Below, piece after piece: positions 52,008 through 61,040 of a stretch of DNA of 64,000 bases; positions within the stretch are counted from its first letter, which is position 1; every line of letters starts with the position of its first letter. This DNA comes from Methanosarcina vacuolata Z-761 (GTDB lineage Archaea > Halobacteriota > Methanosarcinia > Methanosarcinales > Methanosarcinaceae): positions 3,534,001-3,598,000 of the forward strand of contig NZ_CP009520.1 in NCBI RefSeq assembly GCF_000969905.1, given 5' to 3'. The notes beneath the pieces were generated by a model. The model searched no databases, was not told the DNA's origin, and worked only from the letters and a program-made list of their open reading frames with translations. A program made the translations under genes and the position numbers.

Positions 52008-52015
52008 ATTTTTAT

Positions 52016-52096
52016 CAAGACTTTTCAAACAAGCCTTTTCAAAAAATGCTTGAGAGCAAACCTTTTGGAAAAAAGTTTGATCGAAAAACTACCAAA
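52016..52096. repeat. Dispersed repeat family A, copy 3, inverted
   Basis: Read on the minus strand this spacer gives TTCGATCAAAC, CTTTTTTCCAAAAGG, TTGC, CAAGCATTTTTTGAAAAGG and CTTG. This is the same order as the TCAAGCCTTTTTTGAAAAGG units near 2541 and 36100. It is degenerate and holds about two units. Confidence 0.55.
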
Positions 52097-52202
52097 GCAG
52101 CGTTTTAATTTGCGTTCAAAGATGAGTGATTTTACGTTATCCTGCGGCTTTATCTGTGTATGCCTAACAAAAGAATAATCCTACCAATAATGATTCCATT
52201 AC

Positions 52203-52250
52203 GATGGCAGAACATTAAGATGGCAGAACATTAAGATGGCAAAATATTAA
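52203..52250. repeat. 16-bp tandem repeat, 3 copies
   Basis: GATGGCAGAACATTAA recurs at 52203 and 52219, with a changed third copy at 52235. The third copy covers the stop codon and last codons of the nitroreductase gene on the minus strand. Confidence 0.85.
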
Positions 52251-52737
52251 GATACTCATCGTAAGCGATTATTTCTTCAAGAGATTTCCTTTGTCTGGCA
52301 GCAGGCGATTCGGCTGGGACCCCCACGGTCAGTAAAGCTACAACTTTTTTGTCCTGAGGAATCTTGAGTAGTTTTTTGACTTCGTCTTCGTTGAAAGCGC
52401 CAATCCAGCAGGTGCCCAGCCCTAGCTCGACAGCCTCCAGGACAATATGCTCAAGGGCAATGGCAAGGTCGACCTGGTGCCATTTTTGGGAGGGATCTCC
52501 AACGCCTGCAATGATGTTTGAGGCGGTACCCACGAATGACTGATTATTGCAAGCAGCAACAAGCTGTTTTTTGACTTCCTCACCCCCGACAACAATAAAT
52601 TTCCAGTTCTGCCTGTTTGCAGCCGACGGTGCAAGCCTTGCAGCCTCAAGCAGTTTCTCTAGCTTATCCTTTGGTATGCGCTCGTCTTTGTAAGTCCTTA
52701 TGCTTCTCCGATCCTTAATTGTGTCAAATACACCCAT
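52231..52737 (-). CDS. Nitroreductase family protein
   Basis: The 168-residue FMN-dependent oxidoreductase fold has the N-terminal RRSIRTYKDERIPKDKLEKL, APSAANRQNWKFIVV for flavin binding, and LGLGTCWIGAFNEDEVKKLL near residue 107. The size fits the compact nitroreductase clade common in archaea. Substrate is unknown. The C-terminal codons are part of a small tandem repeat, so the exact end has probably drifted. The gene is alone. Confidence 0.88.
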   Translation of the reverse strand: MGVFDTIKDRRSIRTYKDERIPKDKLEKLLEAARLAPSAANRQNWKFIVVGGEEVKKQLVAACNNQSFVGTASNIIAGVGDPSQKWHQVDLAIALEHIVLEAVELGLGTCWIGAFNEDEVKKLLKIPQDKKVVALLTVGVPAESPAARQRKSLEEIIAYDEYLNILPS

Positions 52738-52912
52738 ATTAGTCTCACCTGCGGTTAGAAGGTAATTGGTTATTTCTATAATATCACTGTAACTCTTATA
52801 AAGGATAATATGCAGCTCGTATAAAGGGTAATATGCAGCTTTACTTTTATAGCTGCATTTTCATGAACAAATGCAGGCTGAGAGGGTATCTTTGTAAAAA
52901 CTGTTTAAATAG

Positions 52913-53743
52913 TTACTTCCCAGGGTTCCTTCTTTTTCTTACATCATCTTGCTTCCCTATTCTATCTACTGCTCTCTCTAATTCCCGTACCTTTTTAGCA
53001 TCCCGTATCCATAGATTATCGTTGTCAGTCTTTGCGGTCAGAAGTATCAAACCCCATATCAAAGCAACAAATGCAAAAATAAGGAGATAAATACCCGATT
53101 CGTTTACATCTATAGCTCCCAGTGAATGTAGGATCAACAGTATTGCAGAGGCAAATAACAGGGAAACTCTGTATAAAAAAGGCCTGATATCCCTCTTTCC
53201 TTCGATTTTGTTGCCTGTGTAAATACTACCTTTTAACTCACGGGTTCCAAATGGAAATAACCAATTGATTCCTGAAATCGTACAGGAATCTTCGAGTAAA
53301 TGTAAAAATTGGCCAGATATCAAACCTAAAAATAAGAAACCTATAAGAGTAGCATTTATTCCATGGAAAATAAAATAGCCGATTATTGCTGTCAACAAAG
53401 TGAGTACAAAGGAGCTTATGAATACTCCTATAGGCGAATGCATTATGCCTCTATGCTGCTTCTCTACAACGTATTGAAGATTCATCTTTTCTTTTAAGTT
53501 AAAGAAACTGAAAGAAAAAACTATCAGCTTGTGAAGAGGAACCATAATGTCATAAATTATTTTGAAATCATAGTGTAACTTGGGCTTTTCGTCACTGTCT
53601 GCATCAGGTATCAGCGAGCCTATGACAGTAGCCGCAAGTAAACAGAAGGCGTATACAGGGTGGGAGTTCTCTGAAAATATCAGAGGAATCGTAAATGGAA
53701 ATATCGTTCCAAGTGTTATAGAAACGTGATCTTTCCCCAACAT
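52913..53743 (-). CDS. YdjM/DUF457-type membrane protein (predicted metal-dependent hydrolase)
   Basis: The 276-residue membrane protein shows the family motifs KDHVSITLG at the start, LLAATVIGSLIPDADSD near residue 40, HRGIMHSPIG near 97, and GQFLHLLEDSCT near 143. The His and Asp residues form the predicted metal site. About six membrane segments are visible. The family includes YdjM, known as a LexA-binding inner-membrane protein in bacteria, but the reaction is unproven. The last residues are basic (VRKRRNPGK). Confidence 0.8.
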   Translation of the reverse strand: MLGKDHVSITLGTIFPFTIPLIFSENSHPVYAFCLLAATVIGSLIPDADSDEKPKLHYDFKIIYDIMVPLHKLIVFSFSFFNLKEKMNLQYVVEKQHRGIMHSPIGVFISSFVLTLLTAIIGYFIFHGINATLIGFLFLGLISGQFLHLLEDSCTISGINWLFPFGTRELKGSIYTGNKIEGKRDIRPFLYRVSLLFASAILLILHSLGAIDVNESGIYLLIFAFVALIWGLILLTAKTDNDNLWIRDAKKVRELERAVDRIGKQDDVRKRRNPGK

Positions 53744-54016
53744 ATAAAAAATACAGGTCTAAATCTATATTAATTTATTTTATATGATATTTGAAAAAAA
53801 TCCCAAATGAATATTCATAGATAGAAAAATTCCCCGTGAACTCAGAATGGAATTCTCATTCTTCAGGCGAAGTTTTAAGCATATTTACGACTCATATTTA
53901 TCGCAGCTTACATATCTGATAAAGCTCTTTTCCTGGAGTACTTCAGGATAAAGCTGCTTTCTCATTTCATTTTTCAGGAGAAGGGCCAGAAATAAGTTTG
54001 AGATAGGGGATTTAAT

Positions 54017-54436
54017 ATGACGTCAAAATTGATGGACTACTTTAACAAACAACCGAGAATTGGGGTTCTCAGCACATCGAGTAAAGACGGGAAGGTAGAT
54101 TCGGCTGTCTTCGGCTCACCTCAGATGATCGATGAAAAGACCGTTGTGGTTGCAACTGGTAAGAACCGCACGTTCTCAAACCTTCAGGAAAACCCTTACG
54201 CAATGTTCCTGATTATGGAACCGGGAGAAGATATTATGGCATGGAAAGGGATCAGGGTCTATCTGAAGCTGAAGGAATCTGCAACGTCGGGGGAGATGCT
54301 TGATATGATCAAAAGCCAGATCGCAAAAATAGCCGGCGAGGAGGCGGCAAAGATGATATACGCAACTGCCACCTTTGAGATTATTGAGATGAGACCTATC
54401 GTTGATATGGGACAGGGCTGGGAAAAATCAATCTGA
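54017..54436 (+). CDS. Pyridoxamine 5'-phosphate oxidase-like FMN-binding protein (copy 1)
   Basis: The 139-residue split-barrel protein begins MTSKLMDYFNKQPRIGVLST and has the strand-turn pattern of PPOX-type flavoproteins (VVATGKNRTFSNLQENPYAM). Its role is unknown; family members bind FMN or F420. It has a close paralogue about 1 kb downstream (55091) with the same start, so this is a tandem duplication. The two differ by a small deletion (PGEDIMAWKG against DTDWKG). Confidence 0.82.
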   Translation: MTSKLMDYFNKQPRIGVLSTSSKDGKVDSAVFGSPQMIDEKTVVVATGKNRTFSNLQENPYAMFLIMEPGEDIMAWKGIRVYLKLKESATSGEMLDMIKSQIAKIAGEEAAKMIYATATFEIIEMRPIVDMGQGWEKSI

Positions 54437-55090
54437 GTTCTCAAAGTTGTAGGCATCAAAATCGGAAATCAAAACCAAAGTTGTGGTGACGCACCCGGCT
54501 GTAAGTAGAGATATCGCGCTGCTGCTCCGGTTAAAGTGGCTATTCAAAATCAAGAATTTTTATATCCGACATTTTTCTTTTTTCCAATCGCTATCTTTTC
54601 CAAATATGCAAGTTTAACTTTGCTGCCCAGCGGTTCCCGCCTGAACTCCTGATACCCGGTTTATGATTAAGAACTGATATCCATCCCGTGCTTGAGAACA
54701 GTTGAAAATACTCATACCAGGTAGGAGGACTCGTTTTGTATTCAATACCTTTCATTCTTTATTCCTGTAACATTTACTTTAACAACTGGAAACACAATCA
54801 ACATAAAAGAAATATATTCTTTTCTTTTATATTTGTAAATTTGTTTTTATTGAATGTCTTTAACTTATTAGTTACAAGTTTTAGTCATAGACTCATTAAT
54901 AGAGTATCGAAGTTCTTGATGGGATGTACATTAGCAGAATAAAAAGTTTTAAACATAATTAAGACGATTATTGATACAGTCTGCTGATTAATTATATTTT
55001 TTTATGACAATATTTTGTGACCAGGCAGCTTCGCAAACTCAACTCTTAAAGGAAAGAAAGCTAAAACAGGCTATAAGAGGAGGTTTAGAT
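54437..55090. other. Spacer between the duplicated PPOX genes
   Basis: No supported gene lies here. The only sizeable frame (54736-54942) is low-complexity Phe/Asn-rich and has no ribosome site. TTATATTTTTTTATG near 54991 may hold the promoter of the second copy. Confidence 0.4.
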
Positions 55091-55501
55091 ATGGCATCAA
55101 AATTGATGGACTATTTTAACAAGCAACCGAGAACTGGAGTTCTCAGCACAGCGAGTAAAGATGGAAAGGTAGATTCAGCTCTTTTCGGCTCACCCAATAT
55201 GATTGATGAAAAGACCGTTGTAATTGCAACAGGTAAGAACCGCACGTTTTCAAACCTTCAGGAAAACCCTTATGCGATATACATGATAATGGAACAAGAT
55301 ACGGACTGGAAAGGGATCAGGGTTTATCTGAAGCTGAAGGAATCTGCAACGTCAGGGGAGATGCTTGATACGATTAAAAGCCAGATCGCAAAAATGGCCG
55401 GGGAGGAGGCCGCCCAGATGATGTATGCAACGGTTACCTTCGAGATCACTGAGCTGAGACCTATCGTTGATATGGGACAGGGCTGGGAGAACTCGATCTG
55501 A
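55091..55501 (+). CDS. Pyridoxamine 5'-phosphate oxidase-like FMN-binding protein (copy 2)
   Basis: The 136-residue protein is nearly the same as copy 1 (MASKLMDYFNKQPRTGVLST). The ATG at 55091 was chosen because GAGGAGG lies about six bases upstream and the homologue starts there; a frame from 55004 adds 29 unrelated residues. It is the downstream member of a tandem duplication, followed by the convergent hdrB gene. Confidence 0.85.
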   Translation: MASKLMDYFNKQPRTGVLSTASKDGKVDSALFGSPNMIDEKTVVIATGKNRTFSNLQENPYAIYMIMEQDTDWKGIRVYLKLKESATSGEMLDTIKSQIAKMAGEEAAQMMYATVTFEITELRPIVDMGQGWENSI

Positions 55502-55609
55502 GTATTCAGAAGTGATGTGAATCAAAATAAAAAATTAAAAAATCGGAATAAAAAGATCAAAAGAAAAAATGACCGGCTAAAACCTTAAAATGGAGATTAA
55601 CTCAGGTTT

Positions 55610-56554
55610 TTAGATTATGCCGGTCTTTTCCAGAAACCCTTCAAGAGGCACGGAGTGAGTCTGGAAGCCGCACACCTTGTAAGGGTCAGCGCCCATTGAA
55701 AGGGCTACGAACTGGGCAATGTTCATGTGCACCATATCATATTTTACGCCAAACTCCTTTTCGATAACCGGCTGGTAGCGGTCATACTGGATCTGGCAAT
55801 TCGGGCACATGTGAAGCATAAGCTCTACGCCTGCTCTTTGAAGGCTGTCGAGTTTTGTCTTTGTCACCTGAAGCGAGGTACTTTTGTTAAGGTGAAGCTG
55901 GGAAAAGCCCATTCCACAGGTAAGAGTCCGGTCTTCGTACCAGCGCACAGGGTCGGCTCCGCAGGCTGCGGCTATGTTATCTATCAACTGGGGGTTTTCA
56001 GGGTTTCCGAGGACATCGAGATATTTAACTTTATAGTAATGGCAGGCGTGATGGGATGCAGTTTTAACCCCTGAGAAGTCGAATTTCTTCTGCTCCTGGA
56101 TTTTATCCACCTTGCTTAAAAGAATCTCTACTGCATGGTAGAAGTTTGTCCTCGGATTCATATCGTCTTTTTCGTAAACAAGATTATCAAAGCCCTTTTC
56201 TCGGAAGATAGAGTTGATTTTTTCCCGGACTTCGGTATTGGTATTCAGGGTTTCACAGGCTTCCTTATTTATGGCATAACAGGTTGAACAGAGGCAGGTT
56301 ATATTGGGATAGCCGCATCTTCTTGCAACTGCAAAATTTCGGGCCGCAATGGCTGCTGTTGTCAGTCCTTCAAATATATCAGTATAATGGCCTATTCCTG
56401 TGCAACATGACTGCTCATCATTTATACAGTAATCTACTCCAAGCCTGTCAAAGACATAACAAGTGGAGGTTTCCACTCCTGGGTACTCTTGCCCGACCAT
56501 GCAGCTTTTAAATAATAAAAGCTGGCTGTCCGGGATATCTTTTATCGCTTTCAA
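55610..56554 (-). CDS. hdrB: Soluble heterodisulfide reductase subunit B
   Basis: HdrB carries the heterodisulfide-reducing noncubane clusters of the cytoplasmic HdrABC enzyme. The 314 residues include two CCG domains: SCMVGQEYPG...QSCCTGIGHY...CLCSTC, and HACHYYK...CGMGFSQLHL...CPNC. The second set reads TCGMG where HdrD has RCCGAG. The start is taken as the TTG at 56554, with GGAG about ten bases upstream; it lies inside the end of hdrC (47-base overlap). Frames starting earlier would add residues unlike the family. It is the last gene of hdrA-hdrC-hdrB. Confidence 0.88.
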   Translation of the reverse strand: MKAIKDIPDSQLLLFKSCMVGQEYPGVETSTCYVFDRLGVDYCINDEQSCCTGIGHYTDIFEGLTTAAIAARNFAVARRCGYPNITCLCSTCYAINKEACETLNTNTEVREKINSIFREKGFDNLVYEKDDMNPRTNFYHAVEILLSKVDKIQEQKKFDFSGVKTASHHACHYYKVKYLDVLGNPENPQLIDNIAAACGADPVRWYEDRTLTCGMGFSQLHLNKSTSLQVTKTKLDSLQRAGVELMLHMCPNCQIQYDRYQPVIEKEFGVKYDMVHMNIAQFVALSMGADPYKVCGFQTHSVPLEGFLEKTGII

Positions 56555-57218
56555 AGCCGAAATCTCCGCTTCTGTTTTCTCTCTTGATGCACTGGTTCTC
56601 CAGGAGCTGATGCAAAAGTTTTTCCTGTATTTTTGCTTTGATCCATTTTTCCCTTTCAAAATAGCCTGTGGCCTCAAGAATAGACTGAACTTCCCCATGG
56701 GTGTTCCTGACATCCTTTGAACTCAACCCCAGTTCAGTCCGGATTGACTCAAGATCCTTTTTGAAACTGATCCAGCGTTCTCCGAGGTCTCTTTCCATAT
56801 TTTTAACTCCAGCCCCCGGGACCTTGCTAGCTCCGTTTTCTGCAAGATATTCTCCGATCTCAAGGAAGTAGGCCAGCTTTTCAACTCCGATACCCTCGTT
56901 AATAGCCATCTGCCTGAGTACCTGTACGATTGTTACAGGGCTATTATTTCTGGGACAGCGCACATTGCAGGAATAACAGTAGAAGCAGGACCAGATCATT
57001 TCAGACTCAAGCACACTGCGGTCATTTTCCAGCACTTTTTTTATAATCTGGCGCGGGCTGTAATCCGTAAAGCGGGCTGCAGGACAGGAAGCTGTGCAGG
57101 CTCCGCACTGGATGCAGCGGTCAAGCCCCAGAGAAACAGGTGTCCGGATGCTTTTCTTTGCGGTTTCTGCAAGGGTTTTACATTCCGGGGTATCGTATTC
57201 GTTTACATATGGAATCAT
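56508..57218 (-). CDS. hdrC: Soluble heterodisulfide reductase subunit C
   Basis: HdrC is the electron-transfer subunit linking HdrA to HdrB. The 236-residue protein has two [4Fe-4S] motifs, CIQCGACTASCP near residue 35 and CFYCYSCNVRCP near 82, and a helical C-terminal half that is longer than in HdrC of hydrogenotrophs. It overlaps hdrA by four bases (ATGA) and hdrB by about 47 bases, so the three are translated as a unit. Confidence 0.92.
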   Translation of the reverse strand: MIPYVNEYDTPECKTLAETAKKSIRTPVSLGLDRCIQCGACTASCPAARFTDYSPRQIIKKVLENDRSVLESEMIWSCFYCYSCNVRCPRNNSPVTIVQVLRQMAINEGIGVEKLAYFLEIGEYLAENGASKVPGAGVKNMERDLGERWISFKKDLESIRTELGLSSKDVRNTHGEVQSILEATGYFEREKWIKAKIQEKLLHQLLENQCIKRENRSGDFGFESDKRYPGQPAFII

Positions 57219-59647
57219 TTGATCATCTCTCCTTCCTTGGCAAGGCTGGTAAAAGTGCCTGCAAGCCCTCTTGTGTTTGGAACATAAGCTTTTTTGAAAT
57301 AGAGCCGGTTTCCTGAATCTCCAAGTTCTTTCTTCAATTTCTCGAAATGGCTGACAGTTAGAGGATATATAATCTCAGCTTTTGGGCTGTCTGGAGGGTC
57401 CTCTATAAAAAGGACAGCCGATACCCCGTTTTTGAAGGCGTGAAGTAACAGGTCTTTATCAACCACGAGGTTTGTGGGTACTTTGATTAACTTGACATTT
57501 GAAGGATAGGTCAGTGCACTATTTCCTATATTGTCGCAGGTTAAGGACGCGATCCCGCTGTTTACAAAGCCCAGCAGGTCTCCTTCTTTGGCTACCCCTT
57601 CAACTTCGGCTTTTAGCTGGCTTTTTGTAAAGCCTTCAATCTGAATAGCTCCGTTCTGACAGAGTTCAGTACAGTATCCGCACCCTGTACAGACAAGCGG
57701 GTCTACGATAATCTTTCCATTCTCATTCAAGGAAAAAGCCTCGAACGGGCACTTGAGACATTCCTTACACTGATTACAGAGAAGCTGGTTGATAGTTGGA
57801 ATTTCGTTTACCAGGGCTTTTGGGCTGTCGGCAATAAAGGCCCTTGCTCTTACAGATGCAAGTCCTGCCTGGGAAATAGTATCTGTAACATCCTTAGGGC
57901 TCTGGGCAGTGCCACAGACAAAGATCCCGTCCAGTGAGCTGTCTACAGGCCTCAGTTTCGAGTGCCTTTCCTTGATAAAGCCGCTTTCATCCTGGCTGAT
58001 ATTCAGTATACTGGCAATTTTTCGGGTTCCCTTTGAAGGGACCATGGCCGCAGAGAGTACAACGAGATCAGCAGGCAGCTCTGTTATTTTCTGGTTAAGG
58101 GTATCTTCGAGTCTGACAAGAAGGCTTTTATCCGGTTTCTCGACAATTTCGGCAGGTCTTCCCCTTACAAATCTAACTCCCATATCCTGGACTGCGCGAT
58201 AGTAGTTTTCGTAAAAGCCAAGAGCCCGCAAATCGACATAACAGATCGTGACCTCCGTACCTGGATATTTTTTCATTATCAGGTTAGAGTGTTTTAAGGC
58301 TGCCATGCAGCAATACCTTGAACAATAGCGGTTTCCACTTTCTTTTTCGTCCCTTGAGCCCACACACTGGATCATAACTATCCTTTTAGGAGTTCCCGGA
58401 ACGTTCTCTGAAAAATTATCTGAAAAATTCTCTGAAGAATTCTCTGAGGAGATTTTACTACCGCAGGTGCCTGTTGAGCTGACAGCATCAGGGTCCAGGC
58501 TGAAATCAGAAGGCCTGACCAATCCACCTTTTGTAGGGCCATTAATCCCAAGCATTCTGGCAAGTTCCATTTGAGTCATAACATTTTTGAAAATTCCATA
58601 CCCGTACTGGGGTTTCTGGGATGCGTCATACTCCTCAAACCCGGTAGCAACAATAACTGCACCTACATTGAGTTCAATGATCTCTTCCTTCTGTGAAAAG
58701 TCAATCGCTCCAGATTTACAGACCTCTGCACATTTTCCGCAAGTCTCGCCCTTGAATTGCAGACAGTGGTCAGGGTCTATGCAGTAGATTTTTGGAACGG
58801 ATTGGGAAAAACGCAGGGAAATTGCCTTTTTGTCTATGTACCCGCAGTTGAACTCGTTTTCAACCAGGACCGGACAGATGCGGCTGCATCGGCCACAGCC
58901 TGTACAGTTATCATGTACGTATCTCGGTTTTTTCCTTAGCCTAACTGTGAAGTTGCCGGCACTTCCGCTTAAACGTTCCACCTCAGTCCAGGTTAAAAGG
59001 TTTATTTTCGGGTTAGCTACTACCTCATTCATCAGCGGGCTTAGCGAGCACATCGCACACTCTTCCGCAAGCTTGTCAGGAGAAAAAACTTTGCCGATTT
59101 TTGCCATATTTCCACCTATACTGGAATCTTTTTCGACCAGGTAAGTGGAAATTCCGTTATCTGCAAGGTTAACTGCCGCAGTTATCCCTGCAATTCCTCC
59201 ACCAATAACGAGGGCCTGCGGAACGATATTTACTTTTAGTTCTTCAAGTGGCTCATGATTTTCCAGGCGGTTAATTTTTCCCCGAAGAAGTGAAAGAGCT
59301 TTTTCAGTCGCTCCGGCTTTGTCCGGATGCACCCAGGCACACTGCTCCCTTAGATTTGCGATTTCAAGCATTGCCCGATTTAAGCCTGCTTCCTGAATAC
59401 ACTTTTTAAAGAGAGTGCCGTGTTTGGAGGGTGTGCACGAACCTATTACTATCCGGTCAAGGTTCCCTTCCAAAATCTTATTTTTAATAAGTGTCTGTCC
59501 CTCTCTTGAACAGAGATACTCATAATCAAAGACCGGGACCCCTTCTGCCTTAAGGGTTTTCTTAAGTGAATTAATATCAATACGTTCGGAAATGTTCCCA
59601 CTGCAATGGCAGATAAATACAGCGGTTTTGTCCAGGGCAGCGTTCAT
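57215..59647 (-). CDS. hdrA: Soluble heterodisulfide reductase subunit A with degenerate C-terminal MvhD-like domain
   Basis: HdrA is the FAD-containing subunit of the cytoplasmic reductase. The 810-residue protein starts with a CHCSGNISERID domain, then the FAD motif VIGGGIAGITAAVNLADNG near residue 150. Ferredoxin motifs include CTGCGRCSRICP, CGKCAEVCKSGA, CNQCKECLKC and CTGCGYCTELCQ. The last 120 residues align by eye with MvhD (FVNSGIASLTCDNIG, YPSNVKLIKVPTNLV, AFKNGVSAVLFIEDPPDS) but lack its [2Fe-2S] cysteines. In Methanosarcina an A-C-B operon of this form is the ferredoxin-linked type used in methylotrophic growth. Confidence 0.92.
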   Translation of the reverse strand: MNAALDKTAVFICHCSGNISERIDINSLKKTLKAEGVPVFDYEYLCSREGQTLIKNKILEGNLDRIVIGSCTPSKHGTLFKKCIQEAGLNRAMLEIANLREQCAWVHPDKAGATEKALSLLRGKINRLENHEPLEELKVNIVPQALVIGGGIAGITAAVNLADNGISTYLVEKDSSIGGNMAKIGKVFSPDKLAEECAMCSLSPLMNEVVANPKINLLTWTEVERLSGSAGNFTVRLRKKPRYVHDNCTGCGRCSRICPVLVENEFNCGYIDKKAISLRFSQSVPKIYCIDPDHCLQFKGETCGKCAEVCKSGAIDFSQKEEIIELNVGAVIVATGFEEYDASQKPQYGYGIFKNVMTQMELARMLGINGPTKGGLVRPSDFSLDPDAVSSTGTCGSKISSENSSENFSDNFSENVPGTPKRIVMIQCVGSRDEKESGNRYCSRYCCMAALKHSNLIMKKYPGTEVTICYVDLRALGFYENYYRAVQDMGVRFVRGRPAEIVEKPDKSLLVRLEDTLNQKITELPADLVVLSAAMVPSKGTRKIASILNISQDESGFIKERHSKLRPVDSSLDGIFVCGTAQSPKDVTDTISQAGLASVRARAFIADSPKALVNEIPTINQLLCNQCKECLKCPFEAFSLNENGKIIVDPLVCTGCGYCTELCQNGAIQIEGFTKSQLKAEVEGVAKEGDLLGFVNSGIASLTCDNIGNSALTYPSNVKLIKVPTNLVVDKDLLLHAFKNGVSAVLFIEDPPDSPKAEIIYPLTVSHFEKLKKELGDSGNRLYFKKAYVPNTRGLAGTFTSLAKEGEMIK

Positions 59648-60201
59648 TATATTAAATCTTTCAGGGATTCATATTTAAGACTTGCCGGAATGCCCAAATA
59701 GTTATCCTAATTGAGACAGAACGTATAGAATAATTGCAAAATACGGATAATTTGTGAGTAAAAAAGTGAACTTTAACGTTTCTTTTGCGTTGTTCGCACT
59801 ATAATTCAATTTCATTGGCAAATGAAACTACAATCAAAATGCGTTTATCCTATATATAAGAAAGCTTGCAGAACCTATGGGTATAAATTGTCCTTCTGTC
59901 TGGAAATTCAAAGCCCTCTGCCCACAAAAAAATAAAATGTAAAATTGTCGAGAAGTTTTTATATGCGCATAATTATATATATGGAGAAAGTATTATTATT
60001 TAAATCAACAGAGAAAAACAGATTTTGTTAGATACTCCCACAGATCAGAAACTTGTATAAATAGAAATGTATTTAATAAAAGTAATAAAAATGTTGAAAA
60101 TATAACAAATCTAAAATAATATGTTTCTATTGATCTGAAATACTGGACGGGAAACTAATATCGGAAGCAATCACACTCTGTTCTTTCGGTATAATCGGTA
60201 G
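59648..60201. other. Spacer between divergent hdrA and regulator genes
   Basis: This 554-bp AT-rich divergent spacer holds no gene. TTTTTATATGCGCATAATTA (about 59956-59975) and TTATATATATGG after it are TATA-like and contain the palindrome ATATGCGCATA-like core. It could drive the regulator gene, hdrA or both. Confidence 0.45.
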
Positions 60202-60603
60202 ATGATAGTTGTGGCAGATAATGAGTTTACATCAGAGGATAATGACTTTAGGATGGGAGAGGTTGAATACGAGATGGTGGAGCTTTTAAGAAAGCTTAAT
60301 ATTAACAGGCCAATTGCTCTCACCCTTGCATGCCTCTCTAAAGGAGAGGAAATTTCTTCCCAGCGCATCGAAATGGTATCAGGCTTGAGACAACCGGAAG
60401 TTAGCATTGCAATGCGCTATCTCCGTGAAAATGACTGGGTAGACATGCGGGAAGAAAAGAAGAATCAGGGAAAAGGCAGACCGGTTAAATTGTATAAACT
60501 GACGGTCCAGATGGAAACGATTATCAATTCAATAGAAGAAGACGTAATGACTGAAAGTAAGGCCGTGCTCCAGAACATAGAACGCCTCAAGAACCTTTCC
60601 TAA
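60202..60603 (+). CDS. Winged-helix transcriptional regulator (copy 1)
   Basis: The 133-residue DNA-binding protein has a helix-turn-helix at residues about 48-75 (EEISSQRIEMVSGLRQPEVS) followed by a wing (MREEKKNQGKGRPVKLYKL), as in MarR/TrmB/ArsR-like archaeal regulators. A C-terminal helix may dimerise. A very similar paralogue is at 62056. It is divergent from hdrA, so control of hdrACB is possible but unproven. Confidence 0.82.
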   Translation: MIVVADNEFTSEDNDFRMGEVEYEMVELLRKLNINRPIALTLACLSKGEEISSQRIEMVSGLRQPEVSIAMRYLRENDWVDMREEKKNQGKGRPVKLYKLTVQMETIINSIEEDVMTESKAVLQNIERLKNLS

Positions 60604-60841
60604 ACTAATTTTAGAGCAGAAATATCACAAACTTTTTTCACAAATTCTCAGAAAACTTAATTCTTAGTTATAAAGTCTGGGTTTTATAACCCGGATTCGA
60701 CTTCTTATTTGTTAAACGTCTATTATACGGCAGGATAGTTGAGGAAAGTTTAGCTTTTCCTTGAAATTAGGTCATTTTTTTCAATTCTTATGATCTCACT
60801 TTTGCTTCTTGTGACCTCTTTATTCCATTTTTGCAATATCT

Positions 60842-60911
60842 TTGGCGTGAAAATTCTTCCAGGTACTTTCATTTCTTTGTGCCTGTGATTAGAGAATTTC
60901 ATGTGCGTTTT
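60842..60911. repeat. Dispersed repeat family B, copy 2 (70 bp)
   Basis: This is the second copy of the 70-bp element at 35847-35916, about 67 of 70 bases equal and in the same strand direction. Here it is directly followed by a 16-bp tandem repeat. Confidence 0.9.
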
Positions 60912-60916
60912 TTCGG

Positions 60917-61040
60917 TTCTTTTGATACTGGTTCTTTGGATAGTTGGTTCTTTGGATAGCTGGTTCTTTTAATAGCTGGTTCTTTGGATAGCTGATTCTT
61001 TGGATAGCTGATTCTTTTGAGATCTGGTTCTTTTGATACC
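60917..61040. repeat. Tandem repeat of about 16-bp units, 7 copies
   Basis: Units like TAGCTGGTTCTTTGGA recur with small changes (TTCTTTTAA, TTCTTTTGA). On the minus strand the frame reads as repeated SKEPxxKRTSYPKNQ-like sequence, an artefact of the repeat. Confidence 0.85.
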
